Notes under the pieces: model-generated
Database searches by the model: none
Told to the model about the DNA's origin: nothing
What the model saw: the letters and a program-made list of their open reading frames with translations, nothing else
In this document: one piece after another, positions 44,080 through 53,021 of the stretch
Layout: each line of letters opens with the position of its first letter
Position numbering within the stretch: the stretch's first letter is position 1
Source: C-114 sp963745405
GTDB taxonomy: Bacteria > Chloroflexota > Limnocylindria > Limnocylindrales > CSP1-4
Assembly (NCBI GenBank): GCA_963745405.1
Contig: CAVUWY010000002.1
Location: forward strand, 1,736,001 to 1,800,000
Reading direction: 5' to 3'
Length of the DNA stretch: 64,000 nucleotides
Made by a program: the position numbers and the translations under genes

Positions 44080-44111
44080 GTCGCGCCGCTCGGGGCACAC
44101 GGCGGCACGAC
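44080..44111 (+). terminator. Hairpin after the DUF2652 gene
   Basis: GTCGCGCCGC and GCGGCACGAC pair at nine of ten positions around a 12-base loop, starting right after the stop codon. No T-tract. The rest of the 212-base gap before the peptidase gene shows nothing clear. Confidence 0.4.
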
Positions 44112-44291
44112 CCCTCGACAGGGTCCATCCACGTAAAGACCGTCCCGGGTTCTCGTGGCTCGTTGGATCTCGTCCAGGACCTTGACCGTCGTTCTCGCCC
44201 CGACGCATCATCCCGGAGTCGCTCGCTCGAGCGGGTTCCGGTAGTTGGGCTCCGTCCTCGCCGCGGGGCGTGACGGGCTGAAGGGATCGGC

Positions 44292-46373
44292 ATGTCGGTG
44301 ATCCGGTTCGGCCGGCGGCTCGCGGCGGTCGTCGCGGCAGCCCTCCTCATCCTGGCGGTCGTCGGTGTCGCTCCTGCGCTCGCGAGGGCACCGAGCTGGA
44401 GCCATCGCGACGCGCGCGTCTGCAGTCAGCCGGCAGCGGGCCAGGCCCGGTGCACGGCCCTTGCCCGGGCGTTCTACCAGAGCGGTCGCCTGTACCAGGC
44501 CCGGACCGAGGGGGACCTCGCCCGTGCGGCCGCTGCGGCCCAGGCGACCTGGTTCCATGGGCCGGATCTCCGGACCGCCTACGGCATCACCGCGCAGGGT
44601 GACCCGTCGGAGGTCGTCGCGATCGTCGACGCCTACGACGACCCCAACGCGTTGGCCAACCTGACGAGGTTTCGGAACGACCAGGGGCTGCCGACGATCC
44701 AGAGCTGCACGCCGGCCCAACTCACGGCCGCGAGCAGCCCGTGCTTCACCAAGACGAACCAGGCCGGCGGCACCTCGCCGCTCCCGTCGGCCGACTCGGG
44801 CTGGTCCAACGAGATCGACCTCGATCTGCAGATCACCTCGGCTATCTGCCCCAACTGCAGCATCCTCCTCCTTGAGGCGACATCGTCCTCGATCGCGAAT
44901 CTCGGGACCGCCGTGACGACGGCGTCGAACACTGCCCACGTGCTGGCCATCTCGAACAGCTACGGCATCTCGGGCGACTATCCCGCGAGCGTCGCCCCGG
45001 CCTTCGACAATGCCGCCAAGAAGGGCATCGCGGTCACCGCCTCGGCGGGTGATGGAGGCTACGGAGTCCTCTTCCCGGCGTCGGCGACGAACGTCATCGG
45101 TGTCGGTGGCACGACACTCTCGGTCGACGCCTCGGGCGCCCGGACCACGGAGACGGCGTGGGCGGGCACCGGAAGTGGGTGTTCGGTGTACAACGCCGCA
45201 CCCGCATGGCAGAGCATCCCGGGCAACCCGTGCGCCGGCACGAAGGCAGTCTCCGACCTCTCCGCCGATGCCGACCCGAACTCCGGACTCGCGATCTACA
45301 CGACATACAGCAACACGACCGGGTACTGGGTCTTCGGGGGGACCAGTCTGTCGTCGCCGCTCGTCGCGGCGCTGTACACGATGCAGGGCGGCTACGGACC
45401 GTCCCTCCTGGCCGGTCAGTACGCGTGGGCCGCGGGCACGCCGTACTACGACGTCACCTCCGGCTCGAACGGGACCTGTACAAAGTCGGTCCTGTGCACC
45501 GCGGGGGTCGGCTGGGACGGTCCGACCGGGCGCGGCAGCATCGCCACCTCGACCGCCCCGCCCGTCCTGACCACGATCACCGTCTCCCCGCCCAGCGCGT
45601 CAGTGCAGACGGGCGGGACGCAACAGTTCACCGCGACAGGCAAGGACCAGTTCGGCCAGCCGTTCAACCCGCAGCCGATCACCTGGTCGGTGACCGGTGA
45701 CAGCACGATCAGCTCGTCAGGGCTGGTCACCGCCGGCGCGACGACCGGCACCTTCACCGTGACCGCGACCAATGGCAGTGTGAACGGCACGGCGAGCGTC
45801 ACGGTGACGGCTCCGCCGGTCCTCACGACGATCACCGTCGCCCCGGCCAGCGCCTCCGTCCAGACGGGCGGGACGCAACAGTTCACCGCGACAGGCAAGG
45901 ACCAGTTCGGCCAGCCGTTCAACCCGCAGCCGATCACCTGGACCGTGAACGGCGGGGGCACGATCAGCACGGATGGCCTGTTCACCGCGGGTTCGACCAC
46001 CGGTGGGCCGTTCACCGTGACCGCATCGAATGGGTCCGTGAACGGCATAGCGAGCGTGACCGTGACGGCGGTGGCCCCGGACTTCTCACTCTCCGTCAGC
46101 CCGACCACGCGGTCGGTCAGGCGCGGCGGCACCGCGACCTACACCGTGACGATCGCGCCGGTGAACGGCTTCAACGGGTCCGTCACCCTGAGTCTCAGCG
46201 GCCAGCCGTCGGGTTCCACCGTGACCTTCACGCCCAACCCGACCGCCGGCGCCTCGACTTTGACGATCAAGACTCGGTCGACGACCTCGCGGCAGACCTA
46301 CGCCCTGACCGTCAGGGGCGTGAGCGGAGGTCTGACTCACAGCGCGAGCGCGTCGCTGACCGTGACGAGGTAG
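44292..46373 (+). CDS. Secreted S53 family (sedolisin) serine-carboxyl peptidase with tandem Ig-like domains
   Basis: A 693-aa secreted protease. A signal peptide (about 1-31) leads to the S53 catalytic core (about 85-420): NEIDLD holds Glu174 and Asp178, SAGDGG holds Asp254 of the oxyanion hole and GGTSLSSP holds the nucleophile Ser352. It lacks the long inhibitory propeptide of classical sedolisins. Two near-identical Ig/BIG2-like repeats (423-507 and 508-593) and a third, different beta domain (about 597-693) follow. No C-terminal anchor is seen, so it is probably released. ATG preceded by AAGGGA. Confidence 0.9.
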   Translation: MSVIRFGRRLAAVVAAALLILAVVGVAPALARAPSWSHRDARVCSQPAAGQARCTALARAFYQSGRLYQARTEGDLARAAAAAQATWFHGPDLRTAYGITAQGDPSEVVAIVDAYDDPNALANLTRFRNDQGLPTIQSCTPAQLTAASSPCFTKTNQAGGTSPLPSADSGWSNEIDLDLQITSAICPNCSILLLEATSSSIANLGTAVTTASNTAHVLAISNSYGISGDYPASVAPAFDNAAKKGIAVTASAGDGGYGVLFPASATNVIGVGGTTLSVDASGARTTETAWAGTGSGCSVYNAAPAWQSIPGNPCAGTKAVSDLSADADPNSGLAIYTTYSNTTGYWVFGGTSLSSPLVAALYTMQGGYGPSLLAGQYAWAAGTPYYDVTSGSNGTCTKSVLCTAGVGWDGPTGRGSIATSTAPPVLTTITVSPPSASVQTGGTQQFTATGKDQFGQPFNPQPITWSVTGDSTISSSGLVTAGATTGTFTVTATNGSVNGTASVTVTAPPVLTTITVAPASASVQTGGTQQFTATGKDQFGQPFNPQPITWTVNGGGTISTDGLFTAGSTTGGPFTVTASNGSVNGIASVTVTAVAPDFSLSVSPTTRSVRRGGTATYTVTIAPVNGFNGSVTLSLSGQPSGSTVTFTPNPTAGASTLTIKTRSTTSRQTYALTVRGVSGGLTHSASASLTVTR
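45606..45686 (+). repeat. 81-base direct repeat, copy 1 (within peptidase gene)
   Basis: Identical, base for base as I read it, to 45861-45941, an offset of 255 bases, equal to one Ig-like domain. It encodes QTGGTQQFTATGKDQFGQ and following residues. Nucleotide-level identity shows a recent tandem duplication or gene conversion. Confidence 0.85.
45861..45941 (+). repeat. 81-base direct repeat, copy 2 (within peptidase gene)
   Basis: Second copy of the block at 45606, in the second Ig-like domain. Flanking parts of the two domains have diverged, so only the middle is homogenised. Confidence 0.85.
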
Positions 46374-46404
46374 TCGGAGCCGACTCGGGGCGGCTCAGGG
46401 CTGC

Positions 46405-46427
46405 CGCGGCGGCCTCGATCCGCCGCG
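46405..46427. terminator. Bidirectional terminator hairpin after the peptidase gene
   Basis: CGCGGCGG and CCGCCGCG form a perfect eight-base stem with a seven-base loop, in the 58-base gap between the convergent peptidase and cyclase genes. Confidence 0.5.
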
Positions 46428-46431
46428 CTGG

Positions 46432-49062
46432 TCAGGCGCCGGCTGCGGCGAGCGCCTCCGCCCGGGCGGCCTCCCAGCCCATGTGACGGCCCTCGGCCGT
46501 CAGGGCGGCCGTCACGGGCTCGCCGAGCGCTGCCGCGGCAGCTCCGAGGAATCGCTCCTTGAGCTCGCCCCACCAGACGACGCCCGAGGTGTCGAAGTCG
46601 AGCTCGGCCATCCGATGGGCCGCGGCGGCGCCCAGCCGGACCGCCGCCTCGGGCCGCTCGTCGGCGGCGAGGGCCATGGCGAGAGCCTCCAGCTCGAGGG
46701 CTGCCTCCGCAGCGTTCCCGTAGGCGAGGGCGGCCTCCATGCTCTGGCGGTACCAGCCGAGCGCCTCGGGCCCGTCGCCGCGGATCAGCGCGTAGTCGCC
46801 CAGGTAGTGGAGGCTGTAGTGGATGTCCCGCGGTGCGTCGAGCTCGCGACCCACCGCCAGCGTTTCCCGGGCGAGCGGGACGCCCATCTCGAAGTCGTTC
46901 AGCGGCACGAGCACCTGGCCGAGGGCCACCCGCGCCCGGTTGATCAGCCGCCGGTCGCCGATCCGGCGCATGCAGGTGACGCTTTCTTCCATCGGAGCAA
47001 GTGCCCCATCGATGTCGCCGATGAAGAACCGGGCCCAGCCGAGCGCCTCGAGCGCCAGCCCCAGCTCGAGCTCGTCCCCGATGGCGCGCCAGATCTGGAT
47101 ACTCCGGTCCGCGAGCGCCGCCGCCTCGGTCGGATCGCCGGCCCAGTTGGCCGTCATCGCGGCACCGGTCAGCGCCCTGGCCATCACGACGGTGTGCTGG
47201 TCGCGCCCGGCGAGCGCATGGGCCAGGTGCGCCCGACCCTCAGATGCGTGCTCGGTATGGAGATACCACAGCCACGACAGCGCTCCAGCCAGGCGCAGCT
47301 CGGCGTCCGGGTCGACGGCCCGGGCACGATCGAGGGCCGCCCGGAGGTTGTCGAGGTCGCGCTCCAGGCGCTCGAGCCAGGAGCTCTCGGCTTCGAACCG
47401 GGCCGCATAGGCGCGCTCGGCAAGGTCGACGAACCAGCGCAGGTGAGAATCGGCCGTGGCGTCGACCTCGCCGGCGGCCTCCAGCCTCTCGCGGCCATAT
47501 TGACGAAGGGTCTCGAGGACCGAGTAGCGGACGGTGCCCTGGTCGTCGGCGTCGGCGATCACGAGCGACTTGTCGACGAGCCCGGCGAGCAGGTCGAGGA
47601 TCATCTCCTCGGCGAGGCGATCCGTCCCGCAGACCACCTCGCAGGCCTCGAGGTCGAAGCCTCCCGCGAAGACGCTCAACCGGCGGAATAGCACTCGCTC
47701 CGACTCGGCCAGCAGGTCGTGGCTCCAGTCGACCGTCGCCCGGAGTGTCTGCTGGCGGGGTAGCGCCGTCCGGCTGCCACCAGTGAGTACGCGGAACCTG
47801 TCCTCCAGGCGGGCCAGGAGGTCGTCCGGGGCGAGCACCTTCACACGGGCGGCCGCGAGCTCGATGGCCAGCGGCACCCCATCGAGCCGGCGGCAGATAT
47901 GGCCGACGACATCGGCGTTGTCGTCGGTGAGTGCGAATCCATGACGTTGCGCCTCGGCCCGATCGCAGAATAGCTGCACCGCCTCGAACCGCGCTGCGGA
48001 CACAGCCGTGTGTGCGCCTGCCCGGTCGGGCGCCGACAGCGATGGCACCCGCCATACGAGCTCTCCGGGCACGCCGAGCGCCTCCCGGCTCGTCGCCAGG
48101 ACGCGCAGGTCGGCGGCCCGACGAAGCAGCTGGTCGACGAGAGCCGACGCCGCATCCACGAGATGCTCGCAGTTGTCGAGGATCACCAAAGCCGCGCGAG
48201 GCTCGAGGTGTTCGCCGAGCGTTTCCGCCACGGCCCGGCCGGGTGTCTCGGTCAGCCCGACCGCCGCCGCAACGGCAGCGGGAACCAGCGACGGGTCGGC
48301 GAGCGGCGCGAGGTCGACGAACCAGACACCGTCGGCGAAGTCCTCCAGGAGATCGCTCCCCGCCTGCAGGGCCAGCCGTGTCTTTCCGGCCCCGCCGGCC
48401 CCGATGATCGTGACGAGGCGATGCTCGTGCACGAGGTCGGTGACGGTCGCCAGCTCGGCCGCCCGGCCGATGAAGCTCGTCAGCTGCACCGGGAGGTTGT
48501 GGCGGAATGCATCGAGGGAGGCGAGGGGCGGGAACGACGCCCGCAGGCCCGGGTGGTCCAGCTGGAAGACCCGCTCCGGGATGGTCAGGTCTCGCAGACG
48601 GTGCAGGCCGAGGTCCTGCAGGGATGCCTCGTCCGGCAGCTCGCCCCGGACGAGCGCCGCGGTCGTCGCCGACAGGAGGACCTGCCCGCCGTGGGCGAGC
48701 GACCGCAGGCGGGCGCTGCGATTGACGTCCGGACCGCGCACATCCTGCCCGGCCTCCCCCGTGTGGAGCGCCATGCGGACCCTGATCGGCGCGCGCTCGG
48801 GCCACGGTTCATCGCCGATCGCCAGCTGGATCGCCAGCGCCGCGGCGACGGCGCCGGTCGCGGTCGGGAAGACCGCGAAGAAGCTGTCCCCTTCGCCGCG
48901 CTCGGTGAGGACGTCGCCACCATGCCTCTCGATGTCCCGGGCCAGCAGCGCGTCGTGGCGGGCGAGCGCCGCCCGCATGTCGGACTGGCTTGCGTCCCAG
49001 TAGCGGGTCGATCCCTCGATGTCGGTGAGGAGGAACGTCACATTGCCGGTCGGGACCGCCAT
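46432..49062 (-). CDS. Class III nucleotide cyclase fused to AAA/NB-ARC ATPase and TPR domains (second of this type)
   Basis: An 876-aa regulator built like the first gene of the window. The cyclase domain (5-165) has LLTDIEGST (Asp14), RGEGDSFF (Asp59, in a GEGDS variant with no Lys at the adenine-specifying position) and GPDVNRSAR (Asn114, Arg118). The P-loop is GAGGAGKT (Lys227), Walker B-like is LVILDNCEHL, and TPR-like helices fill the C-terminus. The start is the ATG at MAVPTGN, where the domain begins; no strong ribosome site is visible. Nucleotide specificity may differ from the canonical enzymes. Confidence 0.88.
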   Translation of the reverse strand: MAVPTGNVTFLLTDIEGSTRYWDASQSDMRAALARHDALLARDIERHGGDVLTERGEGDSFFAVFPTATGAVAAALAIQLAIGDEPWPERAPIRVRMALHTGEAGQDVRGPDVNRSARLRSLAHGGQVLLSATTAALVRGELPDEASLQDLGLHRLRDLTIPERVFQLDHPGLRASFPPLASLDAFRHNLPVQLTSFIGRAAELATVTDLVHEHRLVTIIGAGGAGKTRLALQAGSDLLEDFADGVWFVDLAPLADPSLVPAAVAAAVGLTETPGRAVAETLGEHLEPRAALVILDNCEHLVDAASALVDQLLRRAADLRVLATSREALGVPGELVWRVPSLSAPDRAGAHTAVSAARFEAVQLFCDRAEAQRHGFALTDDNADVVGHICRRLDGVPLAIELAAARVKVLAPDDLLARLEDRFRVLTGGSRTALPRQQTLRATVDWSHDLLAESERVLFRRLSVFAGGFDLEACEVVCGTDRLAEEMILDLLAGLVDKSLVIADADDQGTVRYSVLETLRQYGRERLEAAGEVDATADSHLRWFVDLAERAYAARFEAESSWLERLERDLDNLRAALDRARAVDPDAELRLAGALSWLWYLHTEHASEGRAHLAHALAGRDQHTVVMARALTGAAMTANWAGDPTEAAALADRSIQIWRAIGDELELGLALEALGWARFFIGDIDGALAPMEESVTCMRRIGDRRLINRARVALGQVLVPLNDFEMGVPLARETLAVGRELDAPRDIHYSLHYLGDYALIRGDGPEALGWYRQSMEAALAYGNAAEAALELEALAMALAADERPEAAVRLGAAAAHRMAELDFDTSGVVWWGELKERFLGAAAAALGEPVTAALTAEGRHMGWEAARAEALAAAGA

Positions 49063-49194
49063 CGCGGCAGTATGGCCGAGCGCTCGAGTCGTGGATCGCC
49101 ACCCAGCGGGTCGCCGGCGGCACTCGCTGAGATCCACCCGACGGTCGCGGGCTCCCCGCGTGGAGCCGGTCGCGGAGGTGGGACACTTCCCCGG

Positions 49195-50928
49195 ATGCCA
49201 GCTGCTCCGGCGACCGCCTCCCATGGGCTGACACGGTTCGTTCCGATCCTCGCGTGGTCGCGAAGCTACGACCGCCGATGGCTCCGTGGCGACCTGATCG
49301 CCGGCGTCGCGGTCGCGGCGATGATCGTCCCCAAGAACCTCGGCTACGCGGGCATCGCCGGCATCCCGGTCGAGAACGGGCTGTATGCCGCCGCCGCGGC
49401 CGCGATCCTCTACGCCCTGTTCTGCACGTCTCGGCACATCTCGACCGGCCCGAGCTCGTCGCTCGCAGCCGTCGCCGGCGGCGCGGTCCTGGTGACCGGC
49501 CTCGACGGCGACGAGGCGGCCCAGCTCGTGGCGGCGATCGCGATCGCGACCGGGGCGCTGTTCCTGCTGGTCGCCATCCTGAAGCTCGGCTGGCTGGCCA
49601 GTTTCCTGTCGAGGGCCGTCGTGACGGGATTCCTTGCGGGTGCCGCGATCGACGTCGTCATCGGCGAACTGCCCAAGCTCACCGGGACGTCGGCCGATGG
49701 GGTGAATGCCTGGCAGGAGTTCGCGGCGTGGGTCCGGGGTCTGGGCGATCTCAGCCCGACCACGCTGCTGGTCGGCCTCGTCGCCCTGGCGGTCATCCTC
49801 GGGCTACGGTTCGCATCCCCGAGGATCCCGGGTGCGCTGGTCCTCGTCGTCGGCGGCCTCATCGGCTCCGTCCTGTTCGACCTCGGCGCGCGCGGGGTCG
49901 CCCTGGTGGGCAGCGTGCCGCGCGGACTGCCGCTTCCCCAGGTGCCGTCGCCCGACGTCGTGTCCCAGAACTTCCCGACGATCGCGATCGCGGCCTTCGC
50001 GCTCCTGCTCATCGGGTTCTCACAGACCGCCGGCGATGCCCAGGCGTTCGCCACGAGGCACCGCTATCGAGTCGACCTCGATCAGGAGTCGGTCGCCCAG
50101 GGGATGGCGAACCTCGGCGCCGGTCTCTTTCAGGGGATGCCGGTTTCGACCAGCCTCTCGGCGAGCTCGCTGAACGAGTCCGCCGGGGCGAGGACGCCGG
50201 TCGCATCGCTGGCGACGGGAGGGATCGTCCTTGCCACGTTGATCCTGCTCGCGCCGCTGTTCTCCGAGCTTCCCAAGGCCGTCCTCGCCGCGATCATCAT
50301 CGATGCGGTCGTCTTCGGGATGATCGACGTCGCCGAGTTCCGACGGCTCCGGCGGGTGAAGCGCTTCGACTTCTGGATCGCGATCGCGGCGGTCATCGGC
50401 GTCCTCTCGGTGGGTGTGCTCCTCGGCGTGATCGTCGGCATCCTGCTGTCCCTGCTGTGGCTCATCCACGTCGCGACCCGACCGTCCATGCCGATCCTGG
50501 GCCGAGAAGCCGGGACGCAGGTGTACCGCGATCTCGAAGAGCACCCGGACGACGAGACCGACCCTGGAGTGGTGGTGATCCGTATCGACGGCGGCCTGTT
50601 CTTCGCCACTGCCGGGGCGCTGGATGAGCGTGTCCGCACGATCCTCGGCGGACAGCCCGGGCTGCATTCCCTCGTGCTGGACTTCGAGGGCGTGAACTTC
50701 GTGGACTCGCAGGGTGCGGCCAAGTTGGGCGACCTCCGCGAGCTGACCGACGCGAATGGCGTCGAGCTGCGGCTCGCTCGCGTGAAACCGGACGTGTCCG
50801 ACGTGCTGGCGGCGGATGGGCTCATCGACCGGATCGGGCCCGACAGGATCCACGGCAACGTCCACCGAGCGGTCGAGGCCGCGCAGGCCCGACGGCAAAC
50901 CGCCGTCACGGATCCGCCCACCCCGTAA
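49195..50928 (+). CDS. SulP family anion transporter with STAS domain
   Basis: A 577-aa inner-membrane protein. About 10-12 hydrophobic segments span residues 25-425, with the SulP signatures MIVPKNLGYAGIAGIPVENG and SRHISTGPSSSLAAVAGG. The C-terminal STAS domain (about 450-560) has NFVDSQGAAKL with a Ser at the regulatory position. It probably moves sulfate, bicarbonate or a dicarboxylate with a cation. The ATG start has no clear ribosome site; the GGAGG at 49174 is about 16 bases away, and the only other GTG near is out of frame. Confidence 0.9.
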   Translation: MPAAPATASHGLTRFVPILAWSRSYDRRWLRGDLIAGVAVAAMIVPKNLGYAGIAGIPVENGLYAAAAAAILYALFCTSRHISTGPSSSLAAVAGGAVLVTGLDGDEAAQLVAAIAIATGALFLLVAILKLGWLASFLSRAVVTGFLAGAAIDVVIGELPKLTGTSADGVNAWQEFAAWVRGLGDLSPTTLLVGLVALAVILGLRFASPRIPGALVLVVGGLIGSVLFDLGARGVALVGSVPRGLPLPQVPSPDVVSQNFPTIAIAAFALLLIGFSQTAGDAQAFATRHRYRVDLDQESVAQGMANLGAGLFQGMPVSTSLSASSLNESAGARTPVASLATGGIVLATLILLAPLFSELPKAVLAAIIIDAVVFGMIDVAEFRRLRRVKRFDFWIAIAAVIGVLSVGVLLGVIVGILLSLLWLIHVATRPSMPILGREAGTQVYRDLEEHPDDETDPGVVVIRIDGGLFFATAGALDERVRTILGGQPGLHSLVLDFEGVNFVDSQGAAKLGDLRELTDANGVELRLARVKPDVSDVLAADGLIDRIGPDRIHGNVHRAVEAAQARRQTAVTDPPTP

Positions 50929-50950
50929 GGATCGCGGACGGTCGGCTCGC

Positions 50951-52150
50951 CTAGCCGGGCCTCGTGGCTGCGTGGAGGCGGATCGCACCGGCCACTCCCT
51001 TGAGCTCGACCGGGCCGATCTCGCGGAAGGCGACCTCCGCCCCGCCCGAGGCGTCGACCACCTCCTGGCTGACGAGTACCTCGCCGGGTCGGGCGTACTC
51101 GGCGATCCGTGACGCGAGATTGACCGTCTGGCCGTAATAGTCGCCCTCCTGGAAGATCAGCGGACCCGCGTGGAGGCCGACATGCGCCGGCGGCAGTCCG
51201 GCCTCGGCCATGCTCCCGACCAGCTCGAGGGCGGCGACCACTCCCGGGCCAGGGTTCGGGAAGTGAATCATCACCCCGTCGCCCAGCCACTTCACCGGCC
51301 GGCCACCGTGAGCGACCGATGTCCGCTGCACGATCGGGCCGAGTCGCTCGGCGAGCTCGGCCGCTGCCGCGTCGCCGCGCTCCTGGGTCAGCCGCGTATA
51401 GCCGGTGATGTCGAGGAAGCACATCGCCGGCGGATGCTCCAGACGGCTGTGCAGCCCCGCCCCGGCCAGGATTGACTCGAGGCCGTTGATGATGTTGGTC
51501 GTCCATGCCTTCGTCTGCTGCAGACGGTACATCTCGATGACGGCCCGCTCCGAGAGGACGTTCATTCGGCTGCCGAAGTCTCCTCCCGCGACAACATCCG
51601 GCCGCTCTCCGGCCTCTGTCGCCGGCCCCATGACCTCGGAGTTCCACCAGGCGGATTCCGACTCGGCCAGTCGGCGCAGGCTGTCGCCCGTCGCACGCAG
51701 CAACCGCCGGATGGCGACCGGGTTGAAGCCCGCAGCGACCTGGAATTCGATGAACTCAGCGTAGGCCAGCTCGCCGTCGCGAACGCGATCTTCGGGCCGT
51801 GGAAGGGTGGATCCAGTGGCTTCGCGGATGAGCATCAGGAGCTCGATCGGCACACCCGTCCGCTCGGCCAGCTGCGCGAACGTTGCGCCGCCGAGTGCCG
51901 AGAACCGCTCGTAGGAGGGCGCATCGAGGAAATCGAACGTGAACTGCCCGCTCCGCATCGCTGCGCCCAGGTCGTCTGCCGAGATCCCCGCGGCGACCAG
52001 GCTTTCGACCAGCCCCGCACGGCGCACGTCGCCCGGTGTGAAGCGCCCCTCGCCGTTCGGCTCGACGATGCCCAACTCGACAAGGCGGGTCAGCTCCTCG
52101 GCGCGGAGTCCGGCCCGCTCGGCCGCCTCGTCGATCTCGTACGTCTCCAC
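50951..52150 (-). CDS. MerR-like N-terminus fused to class III nucleotide cyclase (paralogue)
   Basis: A 399-aa paralogue of the protein at 38203, of equal length, with the same winged-helix start (ETYEIDEAAERAGLRAEEL), the helical middle domain and a complete cyclase (FLDITGYT, VKWLGDGVM, DYYGQTVNLASR). The GTG at the ETYEID block is chosen by alignment with the paralogue; an upstream in-frame Met adds 33 unrelated residues. It converges with the SulP gene 22 bases away. The pair likely arose by duplication within this region. Confidence 0.88.
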   Translation of the reverse strand: METYEIDEAAERAGLRAEELTRLVELGIVEPNGEGRFTPGDVRRAGLVESLVAAGISADDLGAAMRSGQFTFDFLDAPSYERFSALGGATFAQLAERTGVPIELLMLIREATGSTLPRPEDRVRDGELAYAEFIEFQVAAGFNPVAIRRLLRATGDSLRRLAESESAWWNSEVMGPATEAGERPDVVAGGDFGSRMNVLSERAVIEMYRLQQTKAWTTNIINGLESILAGAGLHSRLEHPPAMCFLDITGYTRLTQERGDAAAAELAERLGPIVQRTSVAHGGRPVKWLGDGVMIHFPNPGPGVVAALELVGSMAEAGLPPAHVGLHAGPLIFQEGDYYGQTVNLASRIAEYARPGEVLVSQEVVDASGGAEVAFREIGPVELKGVAGAIRLHAATRPG

Positions 52151-52263
52151 GAGCCGTACTGTAGCGACGGAGCCCCTGCTGAGGGGCCCCAGACCCGGCG
52201 GGTCGCGGGAGGAGCGGGAGAAGGGATTCGCTCCCGCGACATCCTGCATGGGAAGTCCCTGGA

Positions 52264-52291
52264 GCTGACCGCGCCGCGATGGGCGGTCAGC
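52264..52291 (-). terminator. Hairpin at the end of the ferredoxin-cyclase gene
   Basis: GCTGACCGC and GCGGTCAGC form a perfect nine-base stem with a ten-base loop. The right arm covers the stop codon of the minus-strand ferredoxin-cyclase gene, so it would end that operon. Confidence 0.55.
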
Positions 52292-53021
52292 GCCACTCGA
52301 CGTTCACGACCTCGATCGGCTCGGACAGGCCCTTGAGCGTCGCGCTTCGGAGAGCGGACGTCCGGTGCGACTCTCCGACCGTGCCGACACTCGCGACGAT
52401 CTCGCCGGCCCCGCCGAGCGCCGCGATCCGAGCCGCCTCGTGGACGCCCTTGCCGTGGAAGTCGCCGCCGACCTGGGTCGCGTCGGAGGCATGGAGGCCG
52501 ATCCTGACCGCGGGCGCGAAGCCCTGCGCCGAGCGCTGTTCCGCGAGTCGCCGCTGGATCGCGATCGCGGCCGCCACCGCGAGGTCGGGGGAGTCGAAGC
52601 TGACGAAGAACCCGTCGCCGGTCGTGGAGATCTCCTCGCCGCCGTGACCCGTGAACACCTCACGGAGGGCGGTGTTGTGCCAGCGGAGCATCGTCTCCCA
52701 GGCCTCGTCACCCAGCGCCTCGACGAGGTTCGTGGAGCCCACGATATCCGTGAACATGAACGTCCGCATGACCCGCCGAGCCGGACCCTCCTTGCCACGC
52801 AATTGCCAGGGCAGGAGCTCGGAGACGTCCTCAAGGATGACGGCGGCGGTAGGGCACGAGAACGCCGCGGCGCGGAGCTGCTCCTCGTCGATGCTGTCGG
52901 CGTCGAGGACGTCGCTCTTGCCGTAGTCTCCGGCCAGCCAGTCGAACGCGGTCGGAGCGAGGGTGATGCAGTTGCCGGCCCCGATGCACTTGTGGCGGTC
53001 GATGCGTGCCCGGATGGCCAT
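52287..53021 (-). CDS. 3Fe-4S ferredoxin fused to class III nucleotide cyclase domain
   Basis: A 244-aa fusion. Residues 1-68 are a 3Fe-4S/4Fe-4S ferredoxin: KCIGAGNC (Cys12, Cys18) and FSCPTAAV (Cys56), the three-Cys pattern of cytochrome P450-partner ferredoxins. Residues 84-244 are a class III cyclase with FTDIVGST (Asp92), STTGDGFF (Asp136) and GKGVHEAAR (Arg198). The usual Lys is Ser132 and the usual Asn is His194, so it may be redox-tuned and of altered specificity or activity. Its ATG overlaps the stop of the upstream LuxR-type regulator as TGATG, so the two are coupled. Confidence 0.88.
   Translation of the reverse strand: MAIRARIDRHKCIGAGNCITLAPTAFDWLAGDYGKSDVLDADSIDEEQLRAAAFSCPTAAVILEDVSELLPWQLRGKEGPARRVMRTFMFTDIVGSTNLVEALGDEAWETMLRWHNTALREVFTGHGGEEISTTGDGFFVSFDSPDLAVAAAIAIQRRLAEQRSAQGFAPAVRIGLHASDATQVGGDFHGKGVHEAARIAALGGAGEIVASVGTVGESHRTSALRSATLKGLSEPIEVVNVEWR

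Noticed and set aside
44080..44291. Small gene or RNA in the gap before the peptidase
   Set aside because: Only a hairpin after the upstream stop is visible; no ribosome site with an open frame and no known RNA pattern.
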